Below, in pieces: positions 11,218 through 19,996 of a stretch of 64,000 nucleotides of DNA. The translations under genes were made by a program, and so were the position numbers. The notes under the pieces were generated by a model, which searched no databases, had not been told where the DNA came from, and saw only the letters and a program-made list of their open reading frames with translations. Source of the DNA: JAJDUF01 sp965214295 (lineage in GTDB: Bacteria; Chloroflexota; UBA11872; UBA12225; JAJDUF01); NCBI GenBank assembly GCA_965214295.1, contig OZ243944.1, forward strand, positions 1,426,001 to 1,490,000, in the 5' to 3' direction. Each line of letters starts with the position of its first letter. The first letter of the stretch is position 1.

Positions 11218-12303
11218 TCACCACTCGGCGGCTTCCGGCACGGCCACGATCCGAAAGCCGATGTCCACGGCGCCGTCGAGCGCCGGATGGCTCATCTTGG
11301 CCCACAAGACCGTGTGGGTAACGCGGGCGAGGAAGCAGCCGCCTTGCATTGTGATGCGAGCGTTGCGGTCCACGCCTAGTTCATCGAGCTGCGGCACGAT
11401 GGCTGTCCGCTCCGCGACCGGTCGCTGCTCGTAGGTTGCCGCGTTCGTGTAGTTCCAGACCCAGACATTGCCCACCATGTCGTAGAAACCGCGCTCGTTG
11501 GGCGGGAACGCCTGCACCGGCGAGGTCAGCGCGTAGCCGTCGGCGTATTGCTCGTGAATCCACGTATAATCGGTTAGCTCGGCAGTACCGAAGTTCATCC
11601 GCTTGTCGAGATCGCGGAAGTCGTTGCCCCAAGGAAAGGCGCATACCTGCTCCGCCAGTGCCGCCGGGCGGGCTGCCAGAATCCACTCCTCCTGGGTTGG
11701 CATCCGGCAGACGATACCCGCCTTGCAGCTCACCCACGCGGCGAAGCTCATCGCGTCGAACCAGCTCACCTGCACGACGGGGTGCTCCGGCGCCCTTATG
11801 GGCCAGGGCTGAAGCCGGTAGCTGTTCGATCTCCCTTGCTGCCACTGTGCCCGCTGGTCAACGATCCAGCCCGTCCTATACCGCTCGACCGTAGTCGTGT
11901 ACCGTGTCTCATCGACAAAGACCTGGAACATCCCGTTGGTGATGATCGTTTCCGACATGTAATACGGATAACTCACCGTAACTTTATTTTGCCGATGGAC
12001 TTCGAGCATGTCTCGCCACCGCGCGAGGTCGTTGCTGCGGTTCGGAATGGCGATGAGCCGGTCGCGGAGCGTTTCGTTCAGCCCGTCGATGTACGAAGCC
12101 GGCTCCACTCTGATGAACTCGATGATCGGACCGCCCACATCCAGCTCCACTGCAAACCGGTCCTCCGCGCAGAGGGCGGCGGCGTTTCGGTCGGAGCGTG
12201 GTCGGCTCCGTAGCCGTGCCGTTTCGTAGCGGGCGGCTACACGCAGGTAGTCGTCGTCGGTCCGGATCGGCCGCGGCGGCTGCATGGCGGCTTTCTCATC
12301 CAA
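11218..12303 (-). CDS. Formylglycine-generating-enzyme-like (SUMF1 fold) protein
   Basis: This 361-residue protein has an N-terminal unique region of about 75 residues and then an FGE-sulfatase type domain. Visible family motifs are MSETIITNGMFQVFV, HPVVQVSWFDAMSFAAW, CRMPTQEEW, FPWGN, SPVQAFPPNERGFYDMVGNVWVW and IGFRIV. The catalytic Cys-containing segment of true FGEs (GGSxxC...C.RYR..AR) is replaced by QGGCFLARVTHTVLW, so the sulfatase-activating chemistry is unlikely to be conserved. It may be a binding or other hydroxylating/oxidising relative of the fold. There is no sulfatase gene nearby. Two in-frame ATG codons (12303 and 12285) are possible starts, and neither has a clear ribosome binding site. 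Confidence 0.82.
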   Translation of the reverse strand: MDEKAAMQPPRPIRTDDDYLRVAARYETARLRSRPRSDRNAAALCAEDRFAVELDVGGPIIEFIRVEPASYIDGLNETLRDRLIAIPNRSNDLARWRDMLEVHRQNKVTVSYPYYMSETIITNGMFQVFVDETRYTTTVERYRTGWIVDQRAQWQQGRSNSYRLQPWPIRAPEHPVVQVSWFDAMSFAAWVSCKAGIVCRMPTQEEWILAARPAALAEQVCAFPWGNDFRDLDKRMNFGTAELTDYTWIHEQYADGYALTSPVQAFPPNERGFYDMVGNVWVWNYTNAATYEQRPVAERTAIVPQLDELGVDRNARITMQGGCFLARVTHTVLWAKMSHPALDGAVDIGFRIVAVPEAAEW

Positions 12304-12482
12304 GGTGATATTGGGGCGGGCGGGCGCTCACTATAGAGTGAGTTGGCACCGCCTCCGATTGAGCGGCGAGTGCTGCGGCCCCGGGTCGTGGCTCGATTGT
12401 CCGTTCCCACAACCCGCTGGCGATCTGTGGCCGCTCGTGTAGCATCTCACAAGGAGTATCCGGGTGCAGAGAGGAGTGACCG

Positions 12483-13253
12483 ATGCAGACTGAGCAAGAC
12501 ACGCCGCCACGGACCACGCGGTTCTCCGATGTCTGTGGCACGACGGATGAGCTGAAGCGGCTGCTCTACGAGGAGCCGGAGCGCGTCGCGGCCGAGCCGG
12601 CCATCCTGCGCGAGCTGGTGACGGACCAGCTCTATATGCTGGACCGGATGGAGCTGCGGCTGCGGGACTACCGGCAGTTGCGCGACGACGTGGCGCAACT
12701 GCACCGTGCGCTCGAGGCCATTGACCCGCCGCGCCGCGCCGCAGCCGACCGGGCCGCCGCCGCGCTCCGGCCGCTGCTGGAGGACGGCCAGCCGTTGGGT
12801 GACGCGGAGACCACCGCCATTGTGGACTACGCCGAGCAAATCCGCTCGGTCGCCGGCCACCTGGAGCAAATTCTGCGTGCCCATATGGATGTGGCGCTGG
12901 CCCTCGTCGAGAGTTACGAGCGTGCGCGTGGCGGGCGACCCTGGCCGCTACCTGGCGCAGCAGTGGAAGCCGCTCCGGACGCCGCGCCGGCGATACCCAG
13001 CGTCTGGGAAGCGTGGCTACCGTCGGAGCCGCACCGCGCGCGGCTCGTGGACTTCCTGAGCAAGAGCCGCGCCTACGTCATCTGGCCCGATGGGGCCGCC
13101 AACGGCCGCGGCGAGCAGCCACTCGTGCAGTTCGAGGATGGTGGCTTGATGCCCATGTCCGAGGTGCGCTGGTCCGATGCCGTCCGCAACTTCTATCCGG
13201 CGAGCCAGGGCGAGTCACCGGTGCCCGCTAGACAGTACCGGGGTTCATCATAG
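12483..13253 (+). CDS. Hypothetical protein with helical/coiled-coil N-terminal half
   Basis: I do not recognise this 256-residue protein. Residues 25-150 are strongly charged and alanine/leucine-rich with heptad-like spacing (ELKRLLYEEPERVAAEP, LRDYRQLRDDVAQLHRALEAI) and probably form helices or coiled coil. Residues 165-256 are mixed, with tryptophans (IPSVWEAWLP, VIWPDG, VRWSDAV), and look like a small globular domain. There is no signal peptide or membrane span. GAGAGGAG seven bases upstream supports the ATG. It is divergent from the FGE-like gene and followed by a serine hydrolase on the same strand. The codon bias matches that of its neighbours, so it is probably real and native. Confidence 0.75.
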   Translation: MQTEQDTPPRTTRFSDVCGTTDELKRLLYEEPERVAAEPAILRELVTDQLYMLDRMELRLRDYRQLRDDVAQLHRALEAIDPPRRAAADRAAAALRPLLEDGQPLGDAETTAIVDYAEQIRSVAGHLEQILRAHMDVALALVESYERARGGRPWPLPGAAVEAAPDAAPAIPSVWEAWLPSEPHRARLVDFLSKSRAYVIWPDGAANGRGEQPLVQFEDGGLMPMSEVRWSDAVRNFYPASQGESPVPARQYRGSS

Positions 13254-13356
13254 CCGCGGTGCCGAGCTCATCCCCGGATGACAACCTACCCGTGCCCGGA
13301 GGGGGCCGGAGGTGAGGCGACCCCTCGTCGCCGCAGCCTGCGTATAACGGCCTACC

Positions 13357-14439
13357 ATGGATAGCCTCGCTGCACGCCTGCGGCCCCTGCTGGTGGCGGC
13401 CGGATCGCGCCGGATATTCCCCGGCGTGGTCGTGGCTGTAGCTGGCCGCTCCGGTCGCCCGAATGTCGTCACTGCCGGCCACCTCACCTATGCCCAGAAC
13501 AGTCCGGTGGTCGGCCCCCGCACAATCTACGACATTGCGTCAGTCACCAAGATCGTCACGCTCACGGCCACGCTGGCCCTCGCCAGCGCTGGCCGCCTGC
13601 ATCTCGACGCCCGGTTCGGTGATCTGCTCGACTGCGCTACCTTCCGCGACGTCACCGTGAGGCAGGTGTTGGCGCACACCGCGGGGTTGCGACTGTCCCT
13701 GAGTAATCTCAAGGACCTGCCGCGACCGGAGATTGAGGCCGCGATCCTCGCTGCCGGGCCGATGACGGAACCGGGCGCCTGCTTCTACTACTCCAGCCAG
13801 GGCTACTATCTCTTGGGCAAAGCCCTGGAAGCAGTATCCGGGCAGCGACTCGCCGACTGCTTGCGGATAACCGTCCTCGGTCCACTCGGTATGAATACCA
13901 CCATCTTCAACCCACCCGCGGCCTGGCGGCAGCGCATTGCGCCGACCGAAGACGACTCCCGGCGGGGTGGGGTGGTGTGCGGTGTGCCGCACGACGAAAG
14001 CACCTTCGCCCTCGGTGGGGTAGCCGGTCACGCCGGGCTGTTCTCGACCGCTGCGGACCTGCTAGAGCTAGGTCGCCTGTGGCTGAACGAGGGCCTGGTC
14101 GGCGGGCGGCCCCTCATCCGGCCCGCTCTGATCCACGAGAGCATCGAGGACAACTACCCGGGCGCCGCCGGCGCTACGGGGTTCCGGGTGCAGCGTTTTG
14201 CGCTCGGCTGGGGACTGGACGACCGCAGCTACATCGGCTCGTTCGCCTCATCCCGCGCCTATAGCCTGCTCGGCTTCACCGGCCCGGCCCTCACGGTAGA
14301 TCCCGAGCGAGGGGCCGTGGTCGTGATCCTGAACAATCGCGTCCACCCCACGCGCGACGGGCCGAGCCGCGCCCGCTGTCACGCCGCCATCACCACGGCG
14401 GCGCTACAGTGGCTCTGTGGAGTGGGCCGCCACCCCTAG
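13357..14439 (+). CDS. Serine hydrolase of the beta-lactamase (class C / EstB) family
   Basis: The protein has 360 residues and carries the SxxK catalytic motif as SVTK at residues 62-65 (YDIASVTKIVT). A YSS segment (FYYSSQGYYLLGKAL) sits where the YxN motif of the family lies, and GVAGHAGLFST occurs in the C-terminal half. HTAGL near 107 and PLGMNTTIF near 178 are also typical. There is no signal peptide, so it is probably a cytoplasmic esterase or peptidase rather than a true beta-lactamase. The start ATG lacks an obvious Shine-Dalgarno sequence. It heads a plus-strand series that continues with sugar-acid type genes. The natural substrate is unknown. Confidence 0.9.
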   Translation: MDSLAARLRPLLVAAGSRRIFPGVVVAVAGRSGRPNVVTAGHLTYAQNSPVVGPRTIYDIASVTKIVTLTATLALASAGRLHLDARFGDLLDCATFRDVTVRQVLAHTAGLRLSLSNLKDLPRPEIEAAILAAGPMTEPGACFYYSSQGYYLLGKALEAVSGQRLADCLRITVLGPLGMNTTIFNPPAAWRQRIAPTEDDSRRGGVVCGVPHDESTFALGGVAGHAGLFSTAADLLELGRLWLNEGLVGGRPLIRPALIHESIEDNYPGAAGATGFRVQRFALGWGLDDRSYIGSFASSRAYSLLGFTGPALTVDPERGAVVVILNNRVHPTRDGPSRARCHAAITTAALQWLCGVGRHP

Positions 14440-14496
14440 CGGTCTGTCACCATAGAGTGACGAGGGCCGACAGGCGGCTACAAGGAGCAGCTGACT

Positions 14497-15416
14497 ATGG
14501 ACATTGCTCTACATGCATCGGTAAACGACGCCGACACACTGATTGCCCGCTGCCGGCACCTGGGAGTACGCCACGTGTGCCTGAGCTTGGGCGCCGTGCC
14601 CGGCTTCGCCGACACCGGCGTCCCCGACCGGGCCTATCTCCGACGGTTCCTGCGCCGGCTGGCGGACGCTGGCGTGGAGGTGCCCGTCGCAATTGCCTGG
14701 TTCGGCAACGATCCTGACCTCGTGCTGCGGCCGGCGGCGCACCGGGCTGAGATCGCGGCCAAGCTGCACACGCTGGCAGCTCTCAGCGATGCCGGGATCG
14801 GCACGTTGCTGCACTACGTGGACGTAGCGCAGTCGCCCGACCCGGCGGACGATGCTCGCTACTGGGACGGCTTCCTCACCATCTTCCGTGAGCTAATACA
14901 CCAAGCCGAGGCCTGCGACGTGCGACTAGCCAACCATGCGATCTGGCGCTGCCTGCCTCATACACTACGCGGAGCGGCACTGCGCGCGAGCGTGACATGG
15001 CCGATTATCGTGCCTACCGTCCACACCCTTGGCGCGGCCCGTATCTCCTCAGCTCACACGAGCACATTGTCCGCCTACTCACGGCAGTACCAAGTACCCA
15101 CAACGGTGTCTGCTTCTGCACGGGTATGCACATCATGGGTGGCGATGTGTCGACGCTCGTAAACACGTTCCAGGGCAAGATGTACTACGCGCAGCTGCGC
15201 GATGTGCGGGGCCGCTGGCCCGCGGCCGAGGAAGTGTTCCCCGGCACCGGCGACCTCGATTTCCCGGACATTCTGCGCCGGCTCGCGGCCGCCGGCTACC
15301 GGGGCACCATCGGGCCTGAGCATCTCGGCCAGCCTCGGTACCCCGGCGAAGACCTGGAAGCGGCTGCCGTTGCCTTTATGCAAGCATCCCTGGCGCAGCT
15401 CCCTCCCTCGCGCTGA
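14497..15416 (+). pseudogene. Mannonate-dehydratase-like TIM-barrel gene with a frameshift
   Basis: Two overlapping frames together encode one protein of about 305 residues related to UxuA-type mannonate dehydratases and sugar-phosphate isomerases. The first frame starts at 14497 with ribosome binding site AAGGAG and gives the N-terminal barrel up to LANHAIWRCLPHTLRG (about 14975). The second frame continues from about 14985 with DYRAYRPHPWRGPYLLSSHEH, STHNGVCFCTGMH and YYAQLRDVRG to the stop at 15416. The shift is -1, as if one base were missing between 14970 and 14997. In mannonate dehydratase the Cys, His and Asp residues of these motifs bind the metal and substrate. It is either a recent pseudogene or a sequencing error. 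A Gfo/Idh/MocA gene follows, which fits a carbohydrate-catabolic context. Confidence 0.85.
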
Positions 15417-15497
15417 TACACCGGGGAAGGCACTTGCCCCTGGCGGCAAGATGGCAAGCGTCGGTAGGATAAGCCAGCATTCGTGTGGAGGGCCACA

Positions 15498-16505
15498 ATG
15501 AGTCGTCTACGTGTCGCGGTGATCGGCGCCGGCAATATCGCCCAGCAGCATCTCCCCGTCCTGACCAACCATCCCGCGTGTGAGGTGGTAGTCCTCTGCG
15601 ACGTTAACCCCGCAATGCTGGCCGAGTCGGCCGAGCGTTTCGGGATTGGCGAACGGGAGGAGTCTCCCGACGCCCTGCTCCGGCGCGACGACCTCGACGC
15701 CGTGTACGTCCTAGTCAGCGTGCTGCACGTCGCCCGCGTGGCGAGCAAGTTCATTGCCGCGGGTGTACCGACCTTCCTGGAAAAGCCCCCGGGCATCTGC
15801 TCGGCCGATACCGCACGCCTCGCCGAGCTGGCCGAGCAACACGGCACCGTGGCGATGGTGGGCGTGAACCGGCGCTTCTACAGCAACAATCTGGCCGTGC
15901 GTGCGCGCATGGCCGAGCTGGGACCGCTCGCGACGATCACGGTGGAGGCGCACGAGGACCAATGGCGGCTCTATCAGCCCGACCGGCTGACCAAGTTCAC
16001 GCCGCTCGTGCGGCGGCGCTGGGCCTACGCGAACGGCATCCACGCGCTGGACATGCTCCGCTTTTTCGGCGGCGAGGTAGCGGATATTCACGCCATCCGG
16101 TCGTCCTATCATTACGATTACCCCGATAGCTTCTCCGCGGTGCTGCGCTTCACGAGCGGCGCGCAGGGACGCGCCCTAGTGGACTGGTTTGCGCCGGCCA
16201 ACCATCGCTACGAGCTGCGGACCGTGGGCGCGCGGGCCGTGTCCGGCCACGGGTTCAACACCGTCACGGTGAGCGTGCGCCACCAGCCGGACGAGCAGTA
16301 CGTATTGGACGAGCCGGACCGGCAATACAAAGCCGGCTTTTGGCGGCAAGCCACGGCGTTCTTGGCGGGAGCGCGCAGCGGCCGGCAACCGCCATTCCCG
16401 GCCGCCTCGCTTGCGGACGCCCACCGCACGATGCAGCTGATTGACGGCATCTGCCAGCTCTCGGCCGAAGTGGAGGAAGACCGCGAGCAATACCTGCCCA
16501 TGTGA
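15498..16505 (+). CDS. Gfo/Idh/MocA-family oxidoreductase
   Basis: This 335-residue NAD(P)-dependent sugar or cyclitol dehydrogenase has the N-terminal Rossmann motif VIGAGNIAQQHLP at about residues 8-20. FLEKPPGI, which contains the family EKP signature, is near 93, and the C-terminal alpha/beta domain includes YANGIHALDMLRFFGGEV, where the conserved His lies. GGAGGG nine bases before the ATG at 15498 supports the start over the upstream GTG. It lies 82 bases after the frameshifted mannonate-dehydratase-like gene and could act on the same sugar-acid pathway. The substrate is unknown. Confidence 0.92.
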   Translation: MSRLRVAVIGAGNIAQQHLPVLTNHPACEVVVLCDVNPAMLAESAERFGIGEREESPDALLRRDDLDAVYVLVSVLHVARVASKFIAAGVPTFLEKPPGICSADTARLAELAEQHGTVAMVGVNRRFYSNNLAVRARMAELGPLATITVEAHEDQWRLYQPDRLTKFTPLVRRRWAYANGIHALDMLRFFGGEVADIHAIRSSYHYDYPDSFSAVLRFTSGAQGRALVDWFAPANHRYELRTVGARAVSGHGFNTVTVSVRHQPDEQYVLDEPDRQYKAGFWRQATAFLAGARSGRQPPFPAASLADAHRTMQLIDGICQLSAEVEEDREQYLPM

Positions 16506-16508
16506 GCT

Positions 16509-16642
16509 AGGGCCTTTCCAAAGTCGCCGCCAAACCGGTCCTTCTGAGCGGAGCGAAGAATCTTGGCTACGCAGGAGAGACCCTGCGCTCCGCTCAGAGC
16601 CGGCACTGAGCCTGTCGAAGTGGTGACATATGGAAAGGCCCT
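16509..16642. repeat. MITE-like segment with 12-bp terminal inverted repeats
   Basis: AGGGCCTTTCCA at 16509-16520 is the exact reverse complement of TGGAAAGGCCCT at 16631-16642. The 134 bases they enclose contain a further imperfect inverted repeat built on CTGAGCGGAGCG and CGCTCCGCTCAG. No coding content is visible, and I see no clear target duplication. Confidence 0.55.
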
Positions 16643-16705
16643 GCATGCGAGCAAAGTTGTGTTGGCACTTCCCGGTTATTCCAGCGCAAGGAGACCTTTG
16701 CGTAA

Positions 16706-16732
16706 CCCGTCATTCCCGCGCAAGCGGGAATC
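16706..16732 (+). repeat. Family-A palindromic repeat
   Basis: This copy has the core CGTCATTCCCGCGCAAGCG followed by GGAATC. The 44 bases 16689-16732 recur without a mismatch at 50067-50110. Confidence 0.85.
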
Positions 16733-16765
16733 TGGCGTAGGTACGCTGACTGCTGGCCGGGGCGC

Positions 16766-16793
16766 CTGGATTCCGGCTTCCGCCGGAATGACG
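16766..16793 (-). repeat. Family-A palindromic repeat (inverted copy)
   Basis: CTGGATTCCGGCTTCCGCCG followed by GAATGACG is an inverted family-A copy facing the one at 16706-16732. Together they could form a large cruciform or RNA hairpin. Confidence 0.8.
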
Positions 16794-16916
16794 CAACGGG
16801 TTGGTGGCACCCGTCCTATTTCTCATCTCTCGGTGATCCGTCCCGCCCAATTTTCCAGGTATCGTTTTCCGGGTATCGGCAGTGTCTAGGCGGGATCAAT
16901 TGACAGGGTGGTAGCG

Positions 16917-17990
16917 ATGAGTGCGTCGGATGTGCTGCGGGTGGTGGTCTTCAGCGGTTGTGGGCACGCGGTCATCGCACAGACGCTGGCGGTCCACCCG
17001 GGATTCGAGGTCGTCGCGGTAGCTGATGATGACCACCTCCCCGATCAGCAGCACCGACGCAACGAGCGCCTGGCCCGGAGCCTCCATGTCCCCTACTGCC
17101 GCGACGTCGCGGCGGCCGTCCGGCAATTCCGACCGCAAGTGGCCTGTGTCTCCCCCGAGATCGAGCGACATGCCGACCTCAGTGTGCAAGCCGCGACCGC
17201 CGGTCTCCACATCATCCAGGACAAGCCGCTGGCAGCGAGTGTCGAGGAATGCGACCGGATCGTCGCGGCGGTGAAGCGGGCCGACGTGCGGTTTGCCTTG
17301 TGGAATCGCAACACCTTTCCGGCCATCGAGCACACGCGCCGCCTGCTGGCGGCTGGCGCCATCGGCGAGCCGACGGCCATCCACGTTGACTTCTACTTCG
17401 CCAAGGACGCTGGCGTGCTGATCGACTCCGACGAGCCGGAGGAGGTGCCGGCCGACTGGCGCGGTCACGGCGAGCTAATGGTCGAGGGTATCTACCCGCT
17501 CGCCTACGTCCGCTATCTCCTGGGCGTCGAGGTGCAGCGCGTGTTCGCGCGGACAACCTCGCACTTCTTCCGCAAGTACGCCGACCGCGGCCTGGAGGAC
17601 CTGGCGACCGTGACCCTGGAGCTGGAACGTGGCATCGTCGGATCGCTGTGCATCGGCCGGATCGGGCGGCCCAGCCATGCTAACCTCGGCGAGTTGAAGC
17701 TGCACATCATCGGTTCGGCCGGCGCCCTCGTCGTCTCCGAGCCACGACCGGAGATCGCCGTGTATACGCGCGGCCTCCAGCCCAGCGACTATCGCCACCG
17801 CCGCATCGGCGTGTACTATGAGCGCCGGCTGCTGGACGACTTTGCGCGCGCGATTGACACCGGCAGCAATACGATGTTGGATGCGCGCGCTGGCCGGGCT
17901 ATCGTGGCAACCGTACAGGCGGCCCTCGAATCCGGTCGGACGGGACAGCCGGTCGGGGTGTCCACCGGCCAGCGCAGTCTGGGAGCATGA
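16917..17990 (+). CDS. Gfo/Idh/MocA-family oxidoreductase
   Basis: This is a second NAD(P)-dependent oxidoreductase of the family, 357 residues, clearly divergent from the one at 15498. The N-terminal Rossmann fold reads VVVFSGCGHAVIAQTLA, with Ser-Gly-Cys-Gly-His replacing the common GxGxxG spacing. IIQDKPLAASVEECD is the equivalent of the EKP motif, with Asp-Lys-Pro. The C-terminal domain has HGELMVEGIYPLAYVRYLLGVEV. The ATG at 16917 was preferred to the in-frame GTG at 16908. The stop is ten bases before the start of the potassium channel gene, so the two may be cotranscribed. Confidence 0.9.
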   Translation: MSASDVLRVVVFSGCGHAVIAQTLAVHPGFEVVAVADDDHLPDQQHRRNERLARSLHVPYCRDVAAAVRQFRPQVACVSPEIERHADLSVQAATAGLHIIQDKPLAASVEECDRIVAAVKRADVRFALWNRNTFPAIEHTRRLLAAGAIGEPTAIHVDFYFAKDAGVLIDSDEPEEVPADWRGHGELMVEGIYPLAYVRYLLGVEVQRVFARTTSHFFRKYADRGLEDLATVTLELERGIVGSLCIGRIGRPSHANLGELKLHIIGSAGALVVSEPRPEIAVYTRGLQPSDYRHRRIGVYYERRLLDDFARAIDTGSNTMLDARAGRAIVATVQAALESGRTGQPVGVSTGQRSLGA

Positions 17991-18000
17991 GGCACGCGGT

Positions 18001-19029
18001 ATGATTTCACTGCCGGTCGCGGCGTGGCTGTGGAGCCGCCTGCGCTGGGGGCTAGTCCTCATCGTGAGCTGGGTCGCTGTGGGCACGATCGGGTACTTGC
18101 TCATCGAGCGCTGGTCCTGGTTCGACTCGCTCTACATGACGATCATCACGGTCTTCACGATTGGCTTCCAGGAGGTACATCCCCTCACCGAAACCGGTCG
18201 TGCCTGGACACTGATCGTCATTGCCGTTGGCGTTATGATCGTAGCGGCCGGCGGCTCCTACCTTGCGGCGGATATTTCGAGCGGTGAGCTGGGGCGCTTG
18301 TGGCGGGAGGGCAAGTTGAACCGAGACTTGAACCGGCTCCGCGATCACTACATTGTGTGTGGTCTCGGTCGAGTCGGCTGGCAGATCGTCCTGCAGCTAC
18401 GGCAAGAGCAGCGCTCCCTCTGCACTATCGAAATCATGGACAAGCATCTCGACGAGCTAACCGCCTGGGGAATACCGCATCAGATAGCGGATGCCACGGA
18501 CGAGGAGGCCCTGCGGCGCGCCGGCATCGAACGGGCACAAGGCTTGGTCGTGGCAGCCGACAGCGACGCGGTTAATCTCCTGGTCGTGGTCTCGGCCCGC
18601 AGTCTCGTGCCGCAGCTCAATATCGTAGCGCGGGTCGAAGACCCGGCCAATGAGTCCAAGCTGCTGCGCGTTGGTGCCAACCGGGTGCTATCACCCACGG
18701 TCCGCGCGGGCCAGCGTATGGCGCAGATGCTCACCCGTCCGGCCGTCGTCGAATATCTCGATACGTTGCTGTACCGCGACGGTGAATCACTACCCTTTGT
18801 CATCGAAGAGATAGAGCTTGCCGCTACCGGTAAGCTCTGCAATCGCCCCCTTGCCCAGATTGACGCGGAGTTCCCGCACAGCCGCGGGCCTACCGTCTTG
18901 GCCATCCGGCCGGCGGGCAAGGACCTCATCCTGCATCCGCGCGGCTCTCAACAGTTGCACAGCGGCGACCTCCTCATTGTCGCGGGCCAGCCGGAAGAGT
19001 TGGATCAACTGGCAGACTTGTGTCGTTGA
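18001..19029 (+). CDS. Potassium channel / TrkA-N (RCK) domain protein
   Basis: The 342-residue protein has the MthK/Kch architecture. Two membrane helices (about residues 14-34 and 74-94) flank a pore loop with filter TIGF at residues 53-56, followed by a cytosolic RCK-N domain starting YIVCGLGRVGWQIV (about 118) and an RCK-C domain (about 250-342, ending GDLLIVAGQPEEL). It should assemble as a tetramer in the cytoplasmic membrane and conduct K+ under ligand or nucleotide control. Phe in place of Tyr in the TxGY filter is a known but minority variant. The start at 18001 was chosen because membrane helix 1 begins just after it; the frame itself extends further upstream into the preceding gene. 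Confidence 0.92.
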   Translation: MISLPVAAWLWSRLRWGLVLIVSWVAVGTIGYLLIERWSWFDSLYMTIITVFTIGFQEVHPLTETGRAWTLIVIAVGVMIVAAGGSYLAADISSGELGRLWREGKLNRDLNRLRDHYIVCGLGRVGWQIVLQLRQEQRSLCTIEIMDKHLDELTAWGIPHQIADATDEEALRRAGIERAQGLVVAADSDAVNLLVVVSARSLVPQLNIVARVEDPANESKLLRVGANRVLSPTVRAGQRMAQMLTRPAVVEYLDTLLYRDGESLPFVIEEIELAATGKLCNRPLAQIDAEFPHSRGPTVLAIRPAGKDLILHPRGSQQLHSGDLLIVAGQPEELDQLADLCR

Positions 19030-19085
19030 GGGCATGGGCAGCCCGCTATCATTGTCCCCGGGCGAGCACTCACAAGGGAGGCGCG

Positions 19086-19826
19086 GTGAAGTTATCCGTC
19101 CTGATCCCGGTCTACAACGAAAGCGCCTCTATCGAAACCCTGCTGCGTCGCGTTGCGGCCGTTGACCTCGCGGTAGTTGATCCCGCGGCTCACACGCCAT
19201 CAGGCAGCGCCGCCAGCACGCGGCCGGTGTCCATCGAGCGGGAGATCATCGTAGTCAACGACTCCTCGACCGACGGCACCGGAGCAATCCTCACCCGGCT
19301 GGAAAGCGAGCCGTTGCCGAGCTTGTGGGTGGTCCATCATCAACACAATCAAGGCAAAGGCGCCGCCGTCCGCACGGCATTGACCGTCTCCACCGGCGAC
19401 TACGTCGTCATCCAAGACGCCGACCTGGAGTACGATCCCGTCGACTACACCCGCTTGCTCGCACCGATTCTCGCCGGCGAGGCGCAAGTGGTCTATGGCG
19501 TGCGGTCGTTTGCCGGGCAGAAGCCGCTCTTGCGTTGGGGCAACCGGTTCCTCACCTGGGTCACAAACCTGCTCTACGGCACTCGACTCCACGATATGGA
19601 AACCTGCTATAAGCTCTTGCCCGGTGATCTTTTCCGCACCCTCGATCTGGAGTGTAATCGCTTCGACATGGAGCCGGAGATTACAGCCAAAGTGCTGCGC
19701 CGCGGCTACCGTATTCACGAGGTTCCCATCAGCTACGAGCCACGGGGGGCGAAGAAGCTGTCGCCGTGGCGCGACGGCTTGCCGGCCCTGCGGGCGCTGC
19801 TCAAGTATCGCTGGCAGCAGCGATGA
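19086..19826 (+). CDS. Family 2 glycosyltransferase (dolichol-phosphate mannosyltransferase-like)
   Basis: This is a 246-residue cytosolic GT2 enzyme. It opens with LSVLIPVYNESASIETLLRR, carries EIIVVNDSSTDGT at about 50-62 and has the metal/nucleotide-sugar DxD motif in VIQDADLEYDPVDY at about 110. It ends with ITAKVLRRGYRIHEVPISYEPR, typical of polyprenyl-phosphate glycosyltransferases. An unusual insertion of about 20 residues (VVDPAAHTPSGSAAST) follows the first helix. The start is the GTG at 19086 behind AAGGGAGG; the frame extends 22 codons upstream into the channel gene, but without family similarity. It has no C-terminal membrane helices. Confidence 0.93.
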   Translation: MKLSVLIPVYNESASIETLLRRVAAVDLAVVDPAAHTPSGSAASTRPVSIEREIIVVNDSSTDGTGAILTRLESEPLPSLWVVHHQHNQGKGAAVRTALTVSTGDYVVIQDADLEYDPVDYTRLLAPILAGEAQVVYGVRSFAGQKPLLRWGNRFLTWVTNLLYGTRLHDMETCYKLLPGDLFRTLDLECNRFDMEPEITAKVLRRGYRIHEVPISYEPRGAKKLSPWRDGLPALRALLKYRWQQR

Positions 19827-19996
19827 TTCCGTGCCGGGTCCAGTGGGCTGTCTCCCGGGTGTGACGTGTCGGCATAGCGTGGATCAACCGCTCAGAGTGG
19901 GAGGAACAACCACTGGATATACCGATACCGGGACGCACTGGCCGCAGCGACGTAGGCTAGGTCGGCAACCGTCACTCTGGGGAGGGAGAGGGCACT

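Larger units (their letters stand above)
16506..16916. other. Repeat-rich intergenic region
   Basis: This 411-base gap between two Gfo/Idh/MocA genes holds no gene. It contains a 134-base segment bounded by 12-base inverted repeats (16509-16642) and then two copies of the family-A palindrome facing each other (16706-16732 and 16766-16793). Confidence 0.8.

Noticed and set aside
16706..16793. Family-A repeats as a CRISPR array
   Set aside because: Copies are dispersed, palindromic and not separated by equal-length spacers; no cas genes are present.
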